Shown one piece after another: positions 13,089-23,540 of a DNA stretch of 64,000 nucleotides. A model generated the notes under the pieces. It was not told where the DNA came from and made no database searches. It was given only the letters and a program-made list of their open reading frames with translations. Source of the DNA: Gemmatimonadales bacterium (GTDB lineage: Bacteria > Gemmatimonadota > Gemmatimonadetes > Gemmatimonadales > GWC2-71-9); assembly GCA_036279355.1 (NCBI GenBank), contig DASUJH010000024.1:131375-195374 (forward strand). The letters run 5' to 3'. The translations under genes were made by a program, and so were the position numbers. The first letter of the stretch is position 1. Each line of letters starts with the position of its first letter.

Positions 13089-13694
13089 ATGCTGGCGTCG
13101 ATGATCTCATCTCTGCACCCGCTGCCCGACGTGCCGGACCTGCTCGTGCACGCGGTGCTCGGGCCACTCACTCTCGCCTACGTCGCCGCGTGGATTGCAC
13201 TGTACGTCCACGAGATCGGCCACGCCACGATGGCCCGCGCGCTCGGGGTGCGGATCTGGGGCGTGCGGCTCGGCATCGGGCCGGCGGTGTTCGATGGTGT
13301 CGTGGCTGGCTGCCAACTGCGCATCGGCATCTTGCCTCTCGCGGGATCGGTCGCACTTCTCGACGCGGATGCCGCTGCCATCGGCTACCGGGGTCTCGGA
13401 ATATCGGAGCGGTCCCACTTCGAGTGGGTCCACGGCGCCTGGCGCGCGCCGCTCATCTCCGCGGCCGGAGGGATCAGCAACCTGTTCGGGGCGCTGGCAG
13501 TGATCGCCAACTGGTCGTGGTCCGGGCAGCCCGCCCTCGGCACGCCGCTCGGCGATCTCGCGCTCTACGCCGTGGTGGCAAACCTCGCCGGCTACCTCAA
13601 CCTGCTTCCCTGCTTCTCGTCCGACGGCCGGCACCTGCTGCAACAGCTGAGCGCCGTGCGCCGCCGCGTCGACGCGCGTACCGACCATCGCTGA
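13089..13694 (+). CDS. Small M50-family membrane metalloprotease
   Basis: About 201 residues with several hydrophobic segments. The zinc motif HEIGH lies in the first membrane helix (IALYVHEIGHATMARALGV), and the distal Asp ligand is probably in NLLPCFSSDGRHLL, where the usual NPxxDG is altered to NLLPCFSSDG. It lacks PDZ and CBS domains. Site-2-type proteases of this form cleave membrane proteins, but the substrate is unknown. The start is uncertain: ATG 13089, ATG 13101 and an upstream GTG at 13074 are in frame and none has a clear ribosome site. Confidence 0.75.
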   Translation: MLASMISSLHPLPDVPDLLVHAVLGPLTLAYVAAWIALYVHEIGHATMARALGVRIWGVRLGIGPAVFDGVVAGCQLRIGILPLAGSVALLDADAAAIGYRGLGISERSHFEWVHGAWRAPLISAAGGISNLFGALAVIANWSWSGQPALGTPLGDLALYAVVANLAGYLNLLPCFSSDGRHLLQQLSAVRRRVDARTDHR

Positions 13695-13810
13695 ACGGCG
13701 CCGCCACGGCGGCCCGATGTATGCGTGGTTTCCCGCCCTCGCGGGCGTGAATATCTTTGCCCACCGGGGCCGCTGGCGACAGCACCGCACCTCTCCAAAG
13801 GACGTTAGAC

Positions 13811-15094
13811 GTGGCCAAAGACACGCTGACCGTCACCGACGACCGCACCGGCAAGACGTACGAGCTGCCGATTACCAACGGGACGATTCGCGCCATGGAT
13901 CTCCGCCAGATCCGCACGTCGGAGTCCGATTTCGGACTCATGTCGTACGATCCGGCGTTCATGAATACGGCGGCGTGCCGCAGCGCGATCACCTACATCA
14001 ACGGCGACCTCGGCATCCTGCGCTACCGCGGCTACCCGATCGAGCAGATCGCCGAGCAGGCCTCGTTTCTCGAGGTCGCCTGGCTGCTCATCGAGGGCGA
14101 GCTGCCGACGCGGGCCCAACTCGACGCCTGGACCGAAGAGGTCCGCAACCACACCTACGTCCACACGAACGTCACCAAGTTCCTCGAGGGCTTCCGGTAC
14201 GACGCGCACCCGATGGGCATGCTGCTCGGCACGGTGGGCGCGCTTTCGACGTTCTATCCCGACGCGAAGCACGTGCAGGACCCCGAGAATCGGCGGCTGC
14301 AGCGCATCCGGCTCCTGGCCAAGCTGCCGACGATCGCGGCGTTCGTGTTCCGCCATTCCCGCGGCCTGCCGTTCGTATTTCCGGAGAACGACCGCGACTA
14401 CATCGCGAACTTCGTGAACATGACCTTCAGCATCGGGGGCAACCACCAGCCCAATAAGGTCCTGCAGCGCGCCCTCGAGATCCTGCTCATTCTCCATGCG
14501 GATCACGAGCAGAACTGCTCAACCACGGCGGTGCGCGACGTGGGCTCGTCCCACGTTGATCCGTTCTCGGCAGTGTCGGCGGGCATCGCGGCGCTCTACG
14601 GCCCGCTCCACGGCGGCGCGAACGAGGCGGCGCTCGCCATGCTCGATGAGATTGGCGACAAGCGGAACGTGGGGCGGTTCGTCAAATCGGTGAAAGAGGG
14701 CCACGGCCGCCTCATGGGCTTCGGGCACCGGGTGTACAAGTCGTATGACCCCCGCGCCAAGCTGATCAAGCGAGTGGCCTACGAGGTTTTTGCGCAAACG
14801 GGACTCAACCCGCGGCTCGAGATTGCGCTGGAGCTCGAGCGCATCGCGCTCGAAGACGACTATTTCGTGAGCCGCAAGCTGTATCCCAACGTGGACTTCT
14901 ACTCCGGCCTCATCTACGAGGCCATGGGCTATCCCCGGGACTACTTCACGGTGCTTTTCGCGCTCGGGCGTACTCCCGGCTGGCTGGCCCAATGGGAGGA
15001 GATGCTGTGCGACCCGGAGCAGAAGATTGCCCGGCCGCGCCAGATCTACGTTGGCCCGGGAGAGCGCGACTACATCCCACTCGACAAGCGGTAG
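13811..15094 (+). CDS. gltA: Citrate synthase
   Basis: Condenses oxaloacetate and acetyl-CoA to citrate at the entry of the TCA cycle. 427 residues, the length of hexameric type II enzymes. Active-site segments are visible: HADHEQNCSTTAVR, YGPLHGGANEAAL with the acetyl-CoA histidine, GFGHRVYKSYDPRA with the oxaloacetate histidine, and NVDFYSG with the catalytic aspartate. GTG 13811 is chosen because AAAGGA precedes it and the N-terminal beta domain (LTVTDDRTGKTYELP) begins directly after. It lies just before the PHB locus, with which it competes for acetyl-CoA. Confidence 0.96.
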   Translation: MAKDTLTVTDDRTGKTYELPITNGTIRAMDLRQIRTSESDFGLMSYDPAFMNTAACRSAITYINGDLGILRYRGYPIEQIAEQASFLEVAWLLIEGELPTRAQLDAWTEEVRNHTYVHTNVTKFLEGFRYDAHPMGMLLGTVGALSTFYPDAKHVQDPENRRLQRIRLLAKLPTIAAFVFRHSRGLPFVFPENDRDYIANFVNMTFSIGGNHQPNKVLQRALEILLILHADHEQNCSTTAVRDVGSSHVDPFSAVSAGIAALYGPLHGGANEAALAMLDEIGDKRNVGRFVKSVKEGHGRLMGFGHRVYKSYDPRAKLIKRVAYEVFAQTGLNPRLEIALELERIALEDDYFVSRKLYPNVDFYSGLIYEAMGYPRDYFTVLFALGRTPGWLAQWEEMLCDPEQKIARPRQIYVGPGERDYIPLDKR

Positions 15095-15120
15095 GCAGCG
15101 GCCCTCCGAGGCCACACCTC

Positions 15121-15149
15121 TGGTGAGATCGGCCGGCGCGCATTAGTAT
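15121..15149 (+). promoter_or_regulatory. Weak promoter candidate for phaA
   Basis: TGGTGA (15121-15126), a 17-base spacer and TAGTAT (15144-15149). Only three and four consensus bases match. Support comes from its place directly before the palindromic operator at 15150. Confidence 0.35.
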
Positions 15150-15166
15150 TTGCTGCGTCGCAGCAA
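15150..15166. promoter_or_regulatory. Candidate PhaR operator at phaA
   Basis: Perfect palindrome TTGCTGC-GTC-GCAGCAA with 7-base arms. It contains CTGC-N3-GCAG, the core reported for PhaR binding in alphaproteobacteria. It starts right after a possible -10 box and 28 bases before phaA. Related sites lie at 18549 and 21222, and phaR is in the same locus. Confidence 0.65.
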
Positions 15167-15193
15167 TTCGGGAAGCGCCGAGGAGGTCACCAG

Positions 15194-16372
15194 ATGGAAC
15201 CTGTCTTCATCATCGCCGCCGGCCGCACGGCCATCGGCTCCTTCGGCGGGGCGCTCGCGGGGATGCCGGCCAGCAGTCTTGGGGCGACGGTCATCGGGGG
15301 CTTGCTCCGCCGGAGCGGCCTCCGCCCCGAGCATGTTGACGAAGTCATTCTCGGCCAAGTACTTACCGCTGGTGCCGGGCAAAATCCGGCGCGTCAGGCT
15401 GCGATCCAGGCGGGGCTCCCCGCGTCCACTCCGTCCATGACGATCAACAAGGTGTGCGGGAGCGGGCTCAAGGCCGTGCATCTCGCCGCCCAGGCGATCC
15501 GGTGCGGTGACGCCGGAGTGATCATCGCGGGGGGCCAGGAAAACATGAGCCTCGCGCCGCATGTGCTGCCCAAGTCGCGCCTCGGGACCAAGATGGGTGA
15601 ATGGGCCCTGCAGGACAGCATGATCACCGACGGGCTCTGGGACGCCTTCAACAACTACCACATGGGCGTCACTGCGGAGAACATCGCGAAACAGTTCTGC
15701 ATCTCGCGCGAAGATCAGGACCGCTTTGCCGCGGTATCGCAGCAGCGGGCGGAAGCGGCCCAGAAGGCGGGACGCTTCAAAGACGAGATCATCCCCGTCG
15801 AAATCCCGCAGAAGAAGGGCAACCCGGTGGTGTTCGACACCGACGAGTTTCCCCGCGCGGGCACCACAGCCGAAGGTCTGGGCAAGCTGCGGCCGGCGTT
15901 CGACAGCTCGGGCACGGTCACGGCCGGCAACGCCTCCGGCATCAACGATGGCGCCGCCGCGGTGATCGTCACGTCCGAGAGCCGCGCCAAGGAGCTCGGG
16001 CTCAAGCCGCTCGCGCGAGTGGTGGCCTACGCGAGCGCGGGTGTGGACCCGGCCATCATGGGCACGGGGCCGATCCCCGCCACCCGCCGGTGTCTCGAGA
16101 AGGCGGGCTGGAAGCCGGCCGACCTCGACCTCATCGAGGCCAACGAGGCCTTCGCGGCGCAGGCGCTGTCAGTGAACCGCGAGATCGGCTGGGACCCGGA
16201 GCGCGTCAACGTAAACGGCGGCGCCATCGCACTCGGCCACCCGATCGGAGCGTCGGGCGCGCGGGTGCTGGTGACGTTGCTCCACGAGATGGCGCGGCGG
16301 CAGGCCCGGCGCGGGCTGGCGACCCTCTGCATCGGCGGCGGCCAGGGCGTGGCGCTCGCCGTGGAGCGCTGA
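15194..16372 (+). CDS. phaA: Acetyl-CoA C-acetyltransferase (beta-ketothiolase)
   Basis: Condenses two acetyl-CoA to acetoacetyl-CoA, the first step of PHB synthesis. 392 residues, the normal thiolase length. Catalytic Cys88 ([10 protein letters not shown]), His349 ([10 protein letters not shown]) and Cys379 (LCIGGGQG) are all present. AGGAGG lies seven bases before ATG. It is first of a plus-strand run with phaB, phaR, a second phaB and phasin, and only three bases separate it from phaB. Confidence 0.95.
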   Translation: MEPVFIIAAGRTAIGSFGGALAGMPASSLGATVIGGLLRRSGLRPEHVDEVILGQVLTAGAGQNPARQAAIQAGLPASTPSMTINKVCGSGLKAVHLAAQAIRCGDAGVIIAGGQENMSLAPHVLPKSRLGTKMGEWALQDSMITDGLWDAFNNYHMGVTAENIAKQFCISREDQDRFAAVSQQRAEAAQKAGRFKDEIIPVEIPQKKGNPVVFDTDEFPRAGTTAEGLGKLRPAFDSSGTVTAGNASGINDGAAAVIVTSESRAKELGLKPLARVVAYASAGVDPAIMGTGPIPATRRCLEKAGWKPADLDLIEANEAFAAQALSVNREIGWDPERVNVNGGAIALGHPIGASGARVLVTLLHEMARRQARRGLATLCIGGGQGVALAVER

Positions 16373-16375
16373 GCC

Positions 16376-17125
16376 ATGGCCCACAAGTCGAACGGCCGCG
16401 TGGCGCTCGTCACCGGCGGCACCGGCGGCATCGGGACGGCCATCTGTCACCGACTGGCCGACGCAGGGTTCAAGGTCGCCACCAACTTCCGCAGCGCGGA
16501 GAAGACGAGCGCCTGGCGCAAGACCTGGAAGGGCAAGGGCTACGACTTCGCAACGTACGAAGCCGACGTGACCGACTTCGACGGCTGCCGCCAGATGATC
16601 GAACGGATCGAGCGCGACCTGGGTCCGCTCGCCGTGCTCGTAAACAATGCGGGCGTGACGTACGACACCACCTTCCGCAAGATGACCCCCGAGCAGTGGC
16701 ACACCGTGCTCAACACCAATCTCGACAGCCTCTTCAACGTGACGCGTCACGTGATTCAGGGGATGACCGAGCGCGGGTTCGGTCGGGTGATCAATATCTC
16801 GTCCATCAACGGGCAACGGGGTCAGATCGGCCAGACCAACTACGCCGCCGCCAAGGCAGGGATGCACGGCTTCACAATGGCGCTCGCCCAGGAAGTGGCC
16901 CGGAAAGGCGTGACAGTGAACACCATCTCCCCCGGATACATCGCCACCGACATGGTCATGGCCATGCCCGAGGATGTCCGCAAGAAGATCATCGCGGACA
17001 TTCCGGTGGGCCGTCTCGGAACTCCGGACGAGGTGGCGTACGCGGTGAATTTTCTCGCATCGGACGAGGCCGGATTCATCACCGGCGCGAGTATCTCGTG
17101 CAACGGGGGCCACCACATGATGTGA
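16376..17125 (+). CDS. phaB: Acetoacetyl-CoA reductase
   Basis: NADPH-dependent short-chain dehydrogenase that makes (R)-3-hydroxybutyryl-CoA for PHB. 249 residues. Cofactor loop TGGTGGIGTAI near residue 13, NNAG at the fourth strand, catalytic Ser in ISSINGQRGQIGQ, and YAAAK as the Tyr/Lys pair. The QRGQIGQTNY stretch is typical of PhaB rather than FabG. The start follows the phaA stop by three bases. Confidence 0.93.
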   Translation: MAHKSNGRVALVTGGTGGIGTAICHRLADAGFKVATNFRSAEKTSAWRKTWKGKGYDFATYEADVTDFDGCRQMIERIERDLGPLAVLVNNAGVTYDTTFRKMTPEQWHTVLNTNLDSLFNVTRHVIQGMTERGFGRVINISSINGQRGQIGQTNYAAAKAGMHGFTMALAQEVARKGVTVNTISPGYIATDMVMAMPEDVRKKIIADIPVGRLGTPDEVAYAVNFLASDEAGFITGASISCNGGHHMM

Positions 17126-17168
17126 GGGTGGGCGCCGACCGCGCCCGCTTTCGCGAAAGGGTCCGCAC

Positions 17169-17669
17169 ATGACCGAGCCGCGCCTCATCAAGAAGTACCC
17201 CAACCGGCGTCTCTACGATACCGCCGAGAGCCGGTACATCACCGTGGACGACGTGCGGCGGCTGGTGTTGGAGCGCGTGGACTTCCGCATCCTCGACGCC
17301 AAGACCGACGAGGATCTGACGCGAAGCACCCTCCTGCAGATCATCACCGAGCAGGAGGAGAACGGGAAGCCGATCTTCTCCGCGGACGTCCTCCAGCAAG
17401 TCATCCGCTTCTACGGCGACACCGTGCAGAGCCTCGCGTCCGATTTCCTCGAGCGGAGCCTCGCGGTGTTTGCCGAGCAGCAGGAGCGCTACGAGCAGCA
17501 ATTGCGCGGGGCGGCGAGCGCCAACCCGTTCACGATCTGGACCGACCTGAGCCAGCAGAATCTCGAGCTTTGGAGCCGGATGCAGCGGGGATTTTTCGAT
17601 GCACTGGCGGCGCAGCGTGCGCGCGGCAAGGCAGCGCGTGGCCCCGATGCGAACGGCGCGCCGGGCTGA
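17169..17669 (+). CDS. phaR: PHA synthesis repressor PhaR
   Basis: 166 residues. The N-terminal PHB/PHA accumulation regulator domain is clear (LIKKYPNRRLYDTAESRYIT then a basic/acidic helix). The middle and C-terminal parts are helical and charged (SDFLERSLAVFAEQQERYEQ), resembling phasin helices. Family members bind PHB granules and DNA, releasing phasin and PHB genes when polymer accumulates. AAGGG precedes the ATG. A 12-base palindrome CTTTCGCGAAAG overlaps its ribosome-site region at 17148-17159. The likely targets are the palindromes at 15150, 18549 and 21222. Confidence 0.92.
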   Translation: MTEPRLIKKYPNRRLYDTAESRYITVDDVRRLVLERVDFRILDAKTDEDLTRSTLLQIITEQEENGKPIFSADVLQQVIRFYGDTVQSLASDFLERSLAVFAEQQERYEQQLRGAASANPFTIWTDLSQQNLELWSRMQRGFFDALAAQRARGKAARGPDANGAPG

Positions 17670-17718
17670 CGGCGCGCCGGCGGCTCCGGCCACACCATTT
17701 CACTCCGGGAGTTCGCAC

Positions 17719-18516
17719 ATGGCGGCAGCGATGTCATGGGAACCTGACGAATCGGCCTCACGGAACGCCGCGCCGAGTCCCGACGTCGCCGTCGTTACCG
17801 GCGGTATCGGGGGTATCGGCACCGCCGTCTGCCGTGCGCTCGCCGACGCGGGCAACCGCGTGGTCGCGACGTACCTCCCGCAGGAAGCGGAGCTGGCGCA
17901 ATGCTGGTTGGGCGACCGGCGCGCCGAGGGCTACCATTTCATCGCGCTCCCCTGTGACGTGGCATCCTACGAGAGCAGCGTCGCGCTCGCGCGCACTGTC
18001 GAGTCCACGGTGGGTCCGGTAGGGGTGCTGGTGAATTGCGCCGGCATCACGCGGGACCGGACGCTCGCGAAGATGGAGCCGAGCCAGTGGTTCGCAGTCC
18101 TCCGCACCAACCTCGACAGCGCGTTCAACGTGACCCGGAATTTCATCGAGGGCATGCTGGCTCGGCGCTACGGCCGGATCATCAACATCTCGTCGGTAAA
18201 CGGGCTCAAGGGACAGTTCGGCCAGACCAATTACTCATCGGCCAAAGCCGGCCTGCTCGGCTTTACCCGGAGCCTGGCCCGCGAAGTGGCACCGCACGGC
18301 GTAACCGTCAACGCGGTGGCGCCGGGGTACGTGGACACCTCGATGGTGAAGGCCATTCCGGAGCCGATCCGTGAAAGCATCGTGGAGCAGATCCCCGTCG
18401 GCCGGCTCGCCCGACCGGAGGAGATCGCTCGAGTAGTGGCATTCCTGGCGGCCGAGGCAAGCGGCTACATCACCGGTGCGACCATCTCCGTAAATGGCGG
18501 CCTGTTCATGGCATAG
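17719..18516 (+). CDS. phaB: Second acetoacetyl-CoA reductase (PhaB paralogue)
   Basis: 265 residues. SDR fold with TGGIGGIGTAV, NCAG in place of NNAG, ISSVNGLKGQFGQ and the YSSAK catalytic pair. It aligns along its whole length with the 16376 reductase, sharing the PhaB-type GQxGQTNY segment. It has an N-terminal extension of about 20 residues. GGGAG lies eight bases before ATG 17719. Tandem duplication is likely. It may differ in cofactor or expression, or use other 3-oxoacyl-CoAs. Confidence 0.85.
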   Translation: MAAAMSWEPDESASRNAAPSPDVAVVTGGIGGIGTAVCRALADAGNRVVATYLPQEAELAQCWLGDRRAEGYHFIALPCDVASYESSVALARTVESTVGPVGVLVNCAGITRDRTLAKMEPSQWFAVLRTNLDSAFNVTRNFIEGMLARRYGRIINISSVNGLKGQFGQTNYSSAKAGLLGFTRSLAREVAPHGVTVNAVAPGYVDTSMVKAIPEPIRESIVEQIPVGRLARPEEIARVVAFLAAEASGYITGATISVNGGLFMA

Positions 18517-18524
18517 CGGTGGGC

Positions 18525-18553
18525 TTGACAGTGATGGGCCGCATTCGTATGTT
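18525..18553 (+). promoter_or_regulatory. Promoter of the phasin gene
   Basis: Perfect TTGACA (18525-18530), 17-base spacer, TATGTT (18548-18553). Predicted start near 18560. The -10 box lies inside the palindrome at 18549-18565, so a bound repressor would cover it. This is the strongest promoter in the locus. Confidence 0.75.
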
Positions 18554-18565
18554 GCGCCGCAGCAA
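18549..18565. promoter_or_regulatory. Candidate PhaR operator at the phasin promoter
   Basis: ATGTTGC-GCC-GCAGCAA: one arm equals the phaA site, the other equals the phaE site, and five of seven positions pair. It overlaps the -10 box and start of transcription, as expected for repression of phasin by PhaR. Confidence 0.6.
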
Positions 18566-18602
18566 TTGGTGCAGTGCACAAACGCCCACGCCCGAGGAGA
18601 CC

Positions 18603-18965
18603 ATGCAGAACGAATTGATCGACCAGTGGACCAAGTTCGCAAACGCCGCGCTCGATGCGGTCCGCCAGCTGAGCGACATCAACAGCCGGGCGTTCAAGGG
18701 CCTCGCCGAGCAGCAGCTCGAGGCGTTCGAGGTCTCGGTTCAGACCGTCACCAGAGGCCTGCAGATCGCCGCCGCACCCAAGAGCTACTCGGAGGTGTCG
18801 GCCAACCAGGCGGCACTCGCCAATGAGTACGGCCAGAAGCTCGTCGGCATCGCGCGCAAGAGCAACGAATTGCTCACGGATGCGCAGCACGAGTACACGG
18901 GATGGGTGGAGAAGGGCGTGCAGAACGCGCAGGCCGCCGCCGAGCAGCAGAAGAAGGCGGCGTAA
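18603..18965 (+). CDS. Phasin family protein
   Basis: 120 residues, all helical, with no cysteine. It resembles the phasin_2 type: DQWTKFANAALDAVRQLSDI, LAEQQLEAFEVSVQTVTRG and an alanine/glutamine-rich C-terminus ending QAAAEQQKKAA. Phasins coat PHB granules and control their number and size. GAGGAG lies before ATG 18603. It has its own strong promoter with a PhaR-like site and faces phaC across a shared hairpin. Confidence 0.88.
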   Translation: MQNELIDQWTKFANAALDAVRQLSDINSRAFKGLAEQQLEAFEVSVQTVTRGLQIAAAPKSYSEVSANQAALANEYGQKLVGIARKSNELLTDAQHEYTGWVEKGVQNAQAAAEQQKKAA

Positions 18966-18975
18966 GCATCGGTGG

Positions 18976-19005
18976 GGAGCGGTAGCCGTCGACTGCTACC
19001 GCTCC
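18976..19005. terminator. Hairpin between convergent phasin and phaC
   Basis: GGAGCGGTAGC (18976-18986), eight-base loop, GCTACCGCTCC (18995-19005): 11 perfect pairs, with outer CGGTGG and CCACCG able to extend it. The phaC stop codon (18996-18998) is inside the right arm. There is no long T-run. It probably ends or protects both messages. Confidence 0.55.
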
Positions 19006-20072
19006 GACAGCCACCGGCAGATTGCGGGAGGAATGGTCGCCTGCGACTTGCCGCTCACATAGAGGCCGATGTGACCGCCGGGAAACTCGAGCGCGGTGTA
19101 GTCGTCGGTCCCCACGTAGTCCCCAAGCACTCTGGAGGCGGCCGGCGGCACGAGGTGGTCGTCAGCCGCGTAGATGTTGAGCACCGGCATCGCCACCCGC
19201 GTGAGATCGACCGGGTGGCCGCCGATCGACACCTCGCCCTTGATCAATGCGTTTCGCTGATAGAAGTCCTTGGTAAACTGCCGGAACGCCTCCCCCGCCT
19301 GATCCGGGCTGTCGAAAATCCACTTCTCCATCCGCACGAAACTCTTGGCCTTGGCCGGGCTCTCGAGCTGGTCCACCATGTCGAGATACTTCTGGCCGGT
19401 GAGCCGGAACGGCTTGAGCGAGAGATAGGTCCAGTTGAGCAGCTCGCCGGGAATGTTGCCCAAGGTGTCGACGAGCAGGTCGACGTCGAGGTGGCGCACC
19501 CACCGGCTGAGCAGGTTGTCGGGCGTGTGGAAGTCCACCGGGGTGACCGTCGTGATGAGATTGCGAACCTTTTCTGGGTGGAGCGCCGCGTAACAGAGGG
19601 AGAACGTGCCGCCCTGACAAATGCCGAGGAGATTGATCTTGTCCAGCGCGTGGCGCCGTCGGATCACGTCCACGCAACGATCCATGTAGCCGTTGATGTA
19701 GTCGTCGAGTGAGAGGAAGCGGTCGCCTCCGTCGGGGTAGCCCCAATCGATGAGATACACGTCGAGGCCGCCCTTGAGCATCCCCCGCACCAGTGATCGA
19801 TCCTCCTGGAGATCGATCATGTAAGGGCGATTGACCAGCGCGTAGGTGATCATTACCGGGACCCGGCGCAGCTCGCGCGCGAGCGGGCGGAACCGATAGA
19901 GCACCATCTTGCCCTCGCGGTAGACCACGTCCTTGGCAGTCGCGCCGACGTCGATCTCGCCAAGGTCGCCGAGCGTCTGAAGTCCGCGGGTGAGGCGGGC
20001 GCCGAAATCCTGCATTTCCCGCATGGCCTGATCGGGCGTGATCCGAAACGTTTCTGGTGGCAGCACGCTCAC
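18996..20072 (-). CDS. phaC: Class III PHA synthase catalytic subunit
   Basis: Polymerises (R)-3-hydroxybutyryl-CoA at the granule surface. 358 residues, the size of class III PhaC, which needs PhaE. Catalytic triad visible: Cys142 in the lipase-like box GICQGG, Asp295 in AADDHLVPP, and His324 in PGGHIGLYVS. The GTG start overlaps the phaE stop (GTGA), so the two subunits are translationally coupled. Confidence 0.96.
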   Translation of the reverse strand: MSVLPPETFRITPDQAMREMQDFGARLTRGLQTLGDLGEIDVGATAKDVVYREGKMVLYRFRPLARELRRVPVMITYALVNRPYMIDLQEDRSLVRGMLKGGLDVYLIDWGYPDGGDRFLSLDDYINGYMDRCVDVIRRRHALDKINLLGICQGGTFSLCYAALHPEKVRNLITTVTPVDFHTPDNLLSRWVRHLDVDLLVDTLGNIPGELLNWTYLSLKPFRLTGQKYLDMVDQLESPAKAKSFVRMEKWIFDSPDQAGEAFRQFTKDFYQRNALIKGEVSIGGHPVDLTRVAMPVLNIYAADDHLVPPAASRVLGDYVGTDDYTALEFPGGHIGLYVSGKSQATIPPAICRWLSER

Positions 20073-21133
20073 TCCTCGGCGCCGCCGGCGCTGGGCGCCG
20101 GGGTTTGGCTCCAGGTCCGCCTCGTGCGGAGCGCCGCGAGCTCCTGCCGGAGCGCCGCAACTTCGCGGTTGAGCTCCTGCTGGCGCCGCTGCACCGCGCT
20201 CAGATCTCTCGCGGTCGGAAGACCGAAGCCACCTGCCGCCTCATCCACCATGCGGCGGCCCTGCTGCTTCAGCGCCATCAGTCGATTTACCAGGGTGCCG
20301 TAAACCTCCGCATACTCGTCGGTGCTTACGAGCTTCGCGTACGCCTCCTCGCCGGCATCGACCCAGAGGTCAAATGCCTCGCGGAGGGTCGTGATCGGCG
20401 TTCCGGCATCGCCGCGCTCAACCAGCCGGCGCTGGAAGACATCGATGGCGTCGACCCCGAGCTTGCTGACCACTTCGGCATAGTCCTGGAATGCACGCTG
20501 ATACTCGAGCCCGAGCCGCAGCAGTTGCTGCCCCCGCTCCTGCCACTCGCGGGTATAGCCCAGCGCGGGCACCGACAAGAATCGGCCGAGCCGCTCGTGC
20601 AGATCGTCGGTGAAGTCGGAGGCACCCTGAGGTTTGAGACCGGCGAGGAAGTCGCCGGGCGTGGCGGCGGAGCTCGAGACGGTGCGCCGCCATGTGTCGA
20701 GCGGCAACTCCCAGAACGCCATCAGGGAGCGGAGCGGCGCGGCGCCGTGCGAGCCGTTGGAGAAGCCCGCCTTGAGGTCGCCAAAATACGCCGCGACCTG
20801 CTCCTGCCAGCGTTCCGCCGCGGCCTCCGGGCGGCCCATGCGCTGCAAGAGCCGCATGAACGTCTCGCCCATCTGGAGATAGGCCTGGCCCTGGGCGAGC
20901 ACCGCGGCAAGCACGGTCTGCATCGGCGGAGGCGCGCTCGGCGCGATGAGCGAGCGCCACCATGCGGTCACCGAATCGCTCCATGTCTGGCCGGCCGAGT
21001 CGGCCGGTGATGTCGGAGCGGGTGCCGCGCTCGGTGCGGCGGCGCGCCACATGGCGCCCCATGCATCGAGGTACTGGCGCTGTGCCTCTAGCCAGGGGTT
21101 AGTGGAGAATGGCGATGTGGAGTCGTCGCTCAC
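20069..21133 (-). CDS. phaE: Class III PHA synthase subunit PhaE
   Basis: About 354 residues. Conserved PhaE features: a Trp-rich N-terminus (NPWLEAQRQYLDAWGAMW), the AFWELPLDTWRRT block and a helical middle (FDLWVDAGEEAYAKLVSTDE). The C-terminal coiled coil reads VQRRQQELNREVAALRQELA. PhaE activates PhaC. Start chosen as GTG 21131-21133 because the conserved Trp-rich segment follows it; the ribosome site is weak and an upstream start is possible. Order phaE-phaC is the usual class III arrangement. Confidence 0.88.
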   Translation of the reverse strand: MSDDSTSPFSTNPWLEAQRQYLDAWGAMWRAAAPSAAPAPTSPADSAGQTWSDSVTAWWRSLIAPSAPPPMQTVLAAVLAQGQAYLQMGETFMRLLQRMGRPEAAAERWQEQVAAYFGDLKAGFSNGSHGAAPLRSLMAFWELPLDTWRRTVSSSAATPGDFLAGLKPQGASDFTDDLHERLGRFLSVPALGYTREWQERGQQLLRLGLEYQRAFQDYAEVVSKLGVDAIDVFQRRLVERGDAGTPITTLREAFDLWVDAGEEAYAKLVSTDEYAEVYGTLVNRLMALKQQGRRMVDEAAGGFGLPTARDLSAVQRRQQELNREVAALRQELAALRTRRTWSQTPAPSAGGAEE

Positions 21134-21221
21134 GAGTCGGTCGCCTCGGTGGAAGGGCGCAGCCGGCGCGCGCGCAGTACGATCGGCATGGCCGGCGCCG
21201 GGGGAGAAGTTAGCAGGCGGT

Positions 21222-21238
21222 ATGTTGCAGCGCAACAT
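21222..21238. promoter_or_regulatory. Candidate PhaR operator upstream of phaE
   Basis: Perfect palindrome ATGTTGC-AGC-GCAACAT, with the same arm length and spacer as the phaA and phasin sites. It lies 89 bases before the phaE start in the gap after speA. No convincing -35/-10 pair was seen beside it on the minus strand. Confidence 0.6.
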
Positions 21239-21264
21239 GGATGGCGCTGCCTCCCTGCACGGAT

Positions 21265-23244
<1,980 letters not shown>

Positions 23245-23540
23245 AAGTAACGCCGGTCGAAAGACGAGCAAAGCCGGCCAAGGCCCCGGCACTCCCGAGT
23301 GCGCGGCGGAGGATTGAGGCTTCCGCGCCGCGCCGTGGTGGCGATGCCACGCAGAGGCCGGCCGGCTCGGTGGTGCGCATCCTCCGCATGCGGCATCACT
23401 TCGGCGCCAGCGGTCCGGGCTCCGGCAGTGGCCGGACACTCGGCACGAAGGTCGCACAAGTGGTCGGTGCAATCCTAAGCATAACTGTTGCAAAGAGTTG
23501 CACGGGGAACGCAGAACCCGATCCGGCACGAGGAGAACAC
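23245..23540. other. Divergent intergenic region between speA and the gene at 23541
   Basis: About 300 bases. It holds the uncertain 5' end of speA, an inverted pair GTGCAA (23467-23472) and TTGCAC (23498-23503), and two TTGCA-type units around 23488-23503 that resemble half of the PhaR-like site but not its 7-3-7 form. No clear promoter pair was found. GAGGAG at the right end serves the next gene. Confidence 0.4.

Noticed and set aside
17148-17159. CTTTCGCGAAAG palindrome before phaR as another PhaR operator
   Set aside because: It lacks the TTGC/GCAA arms and 3-base spacer of the other three sites; it may be chance or an unrelated site.
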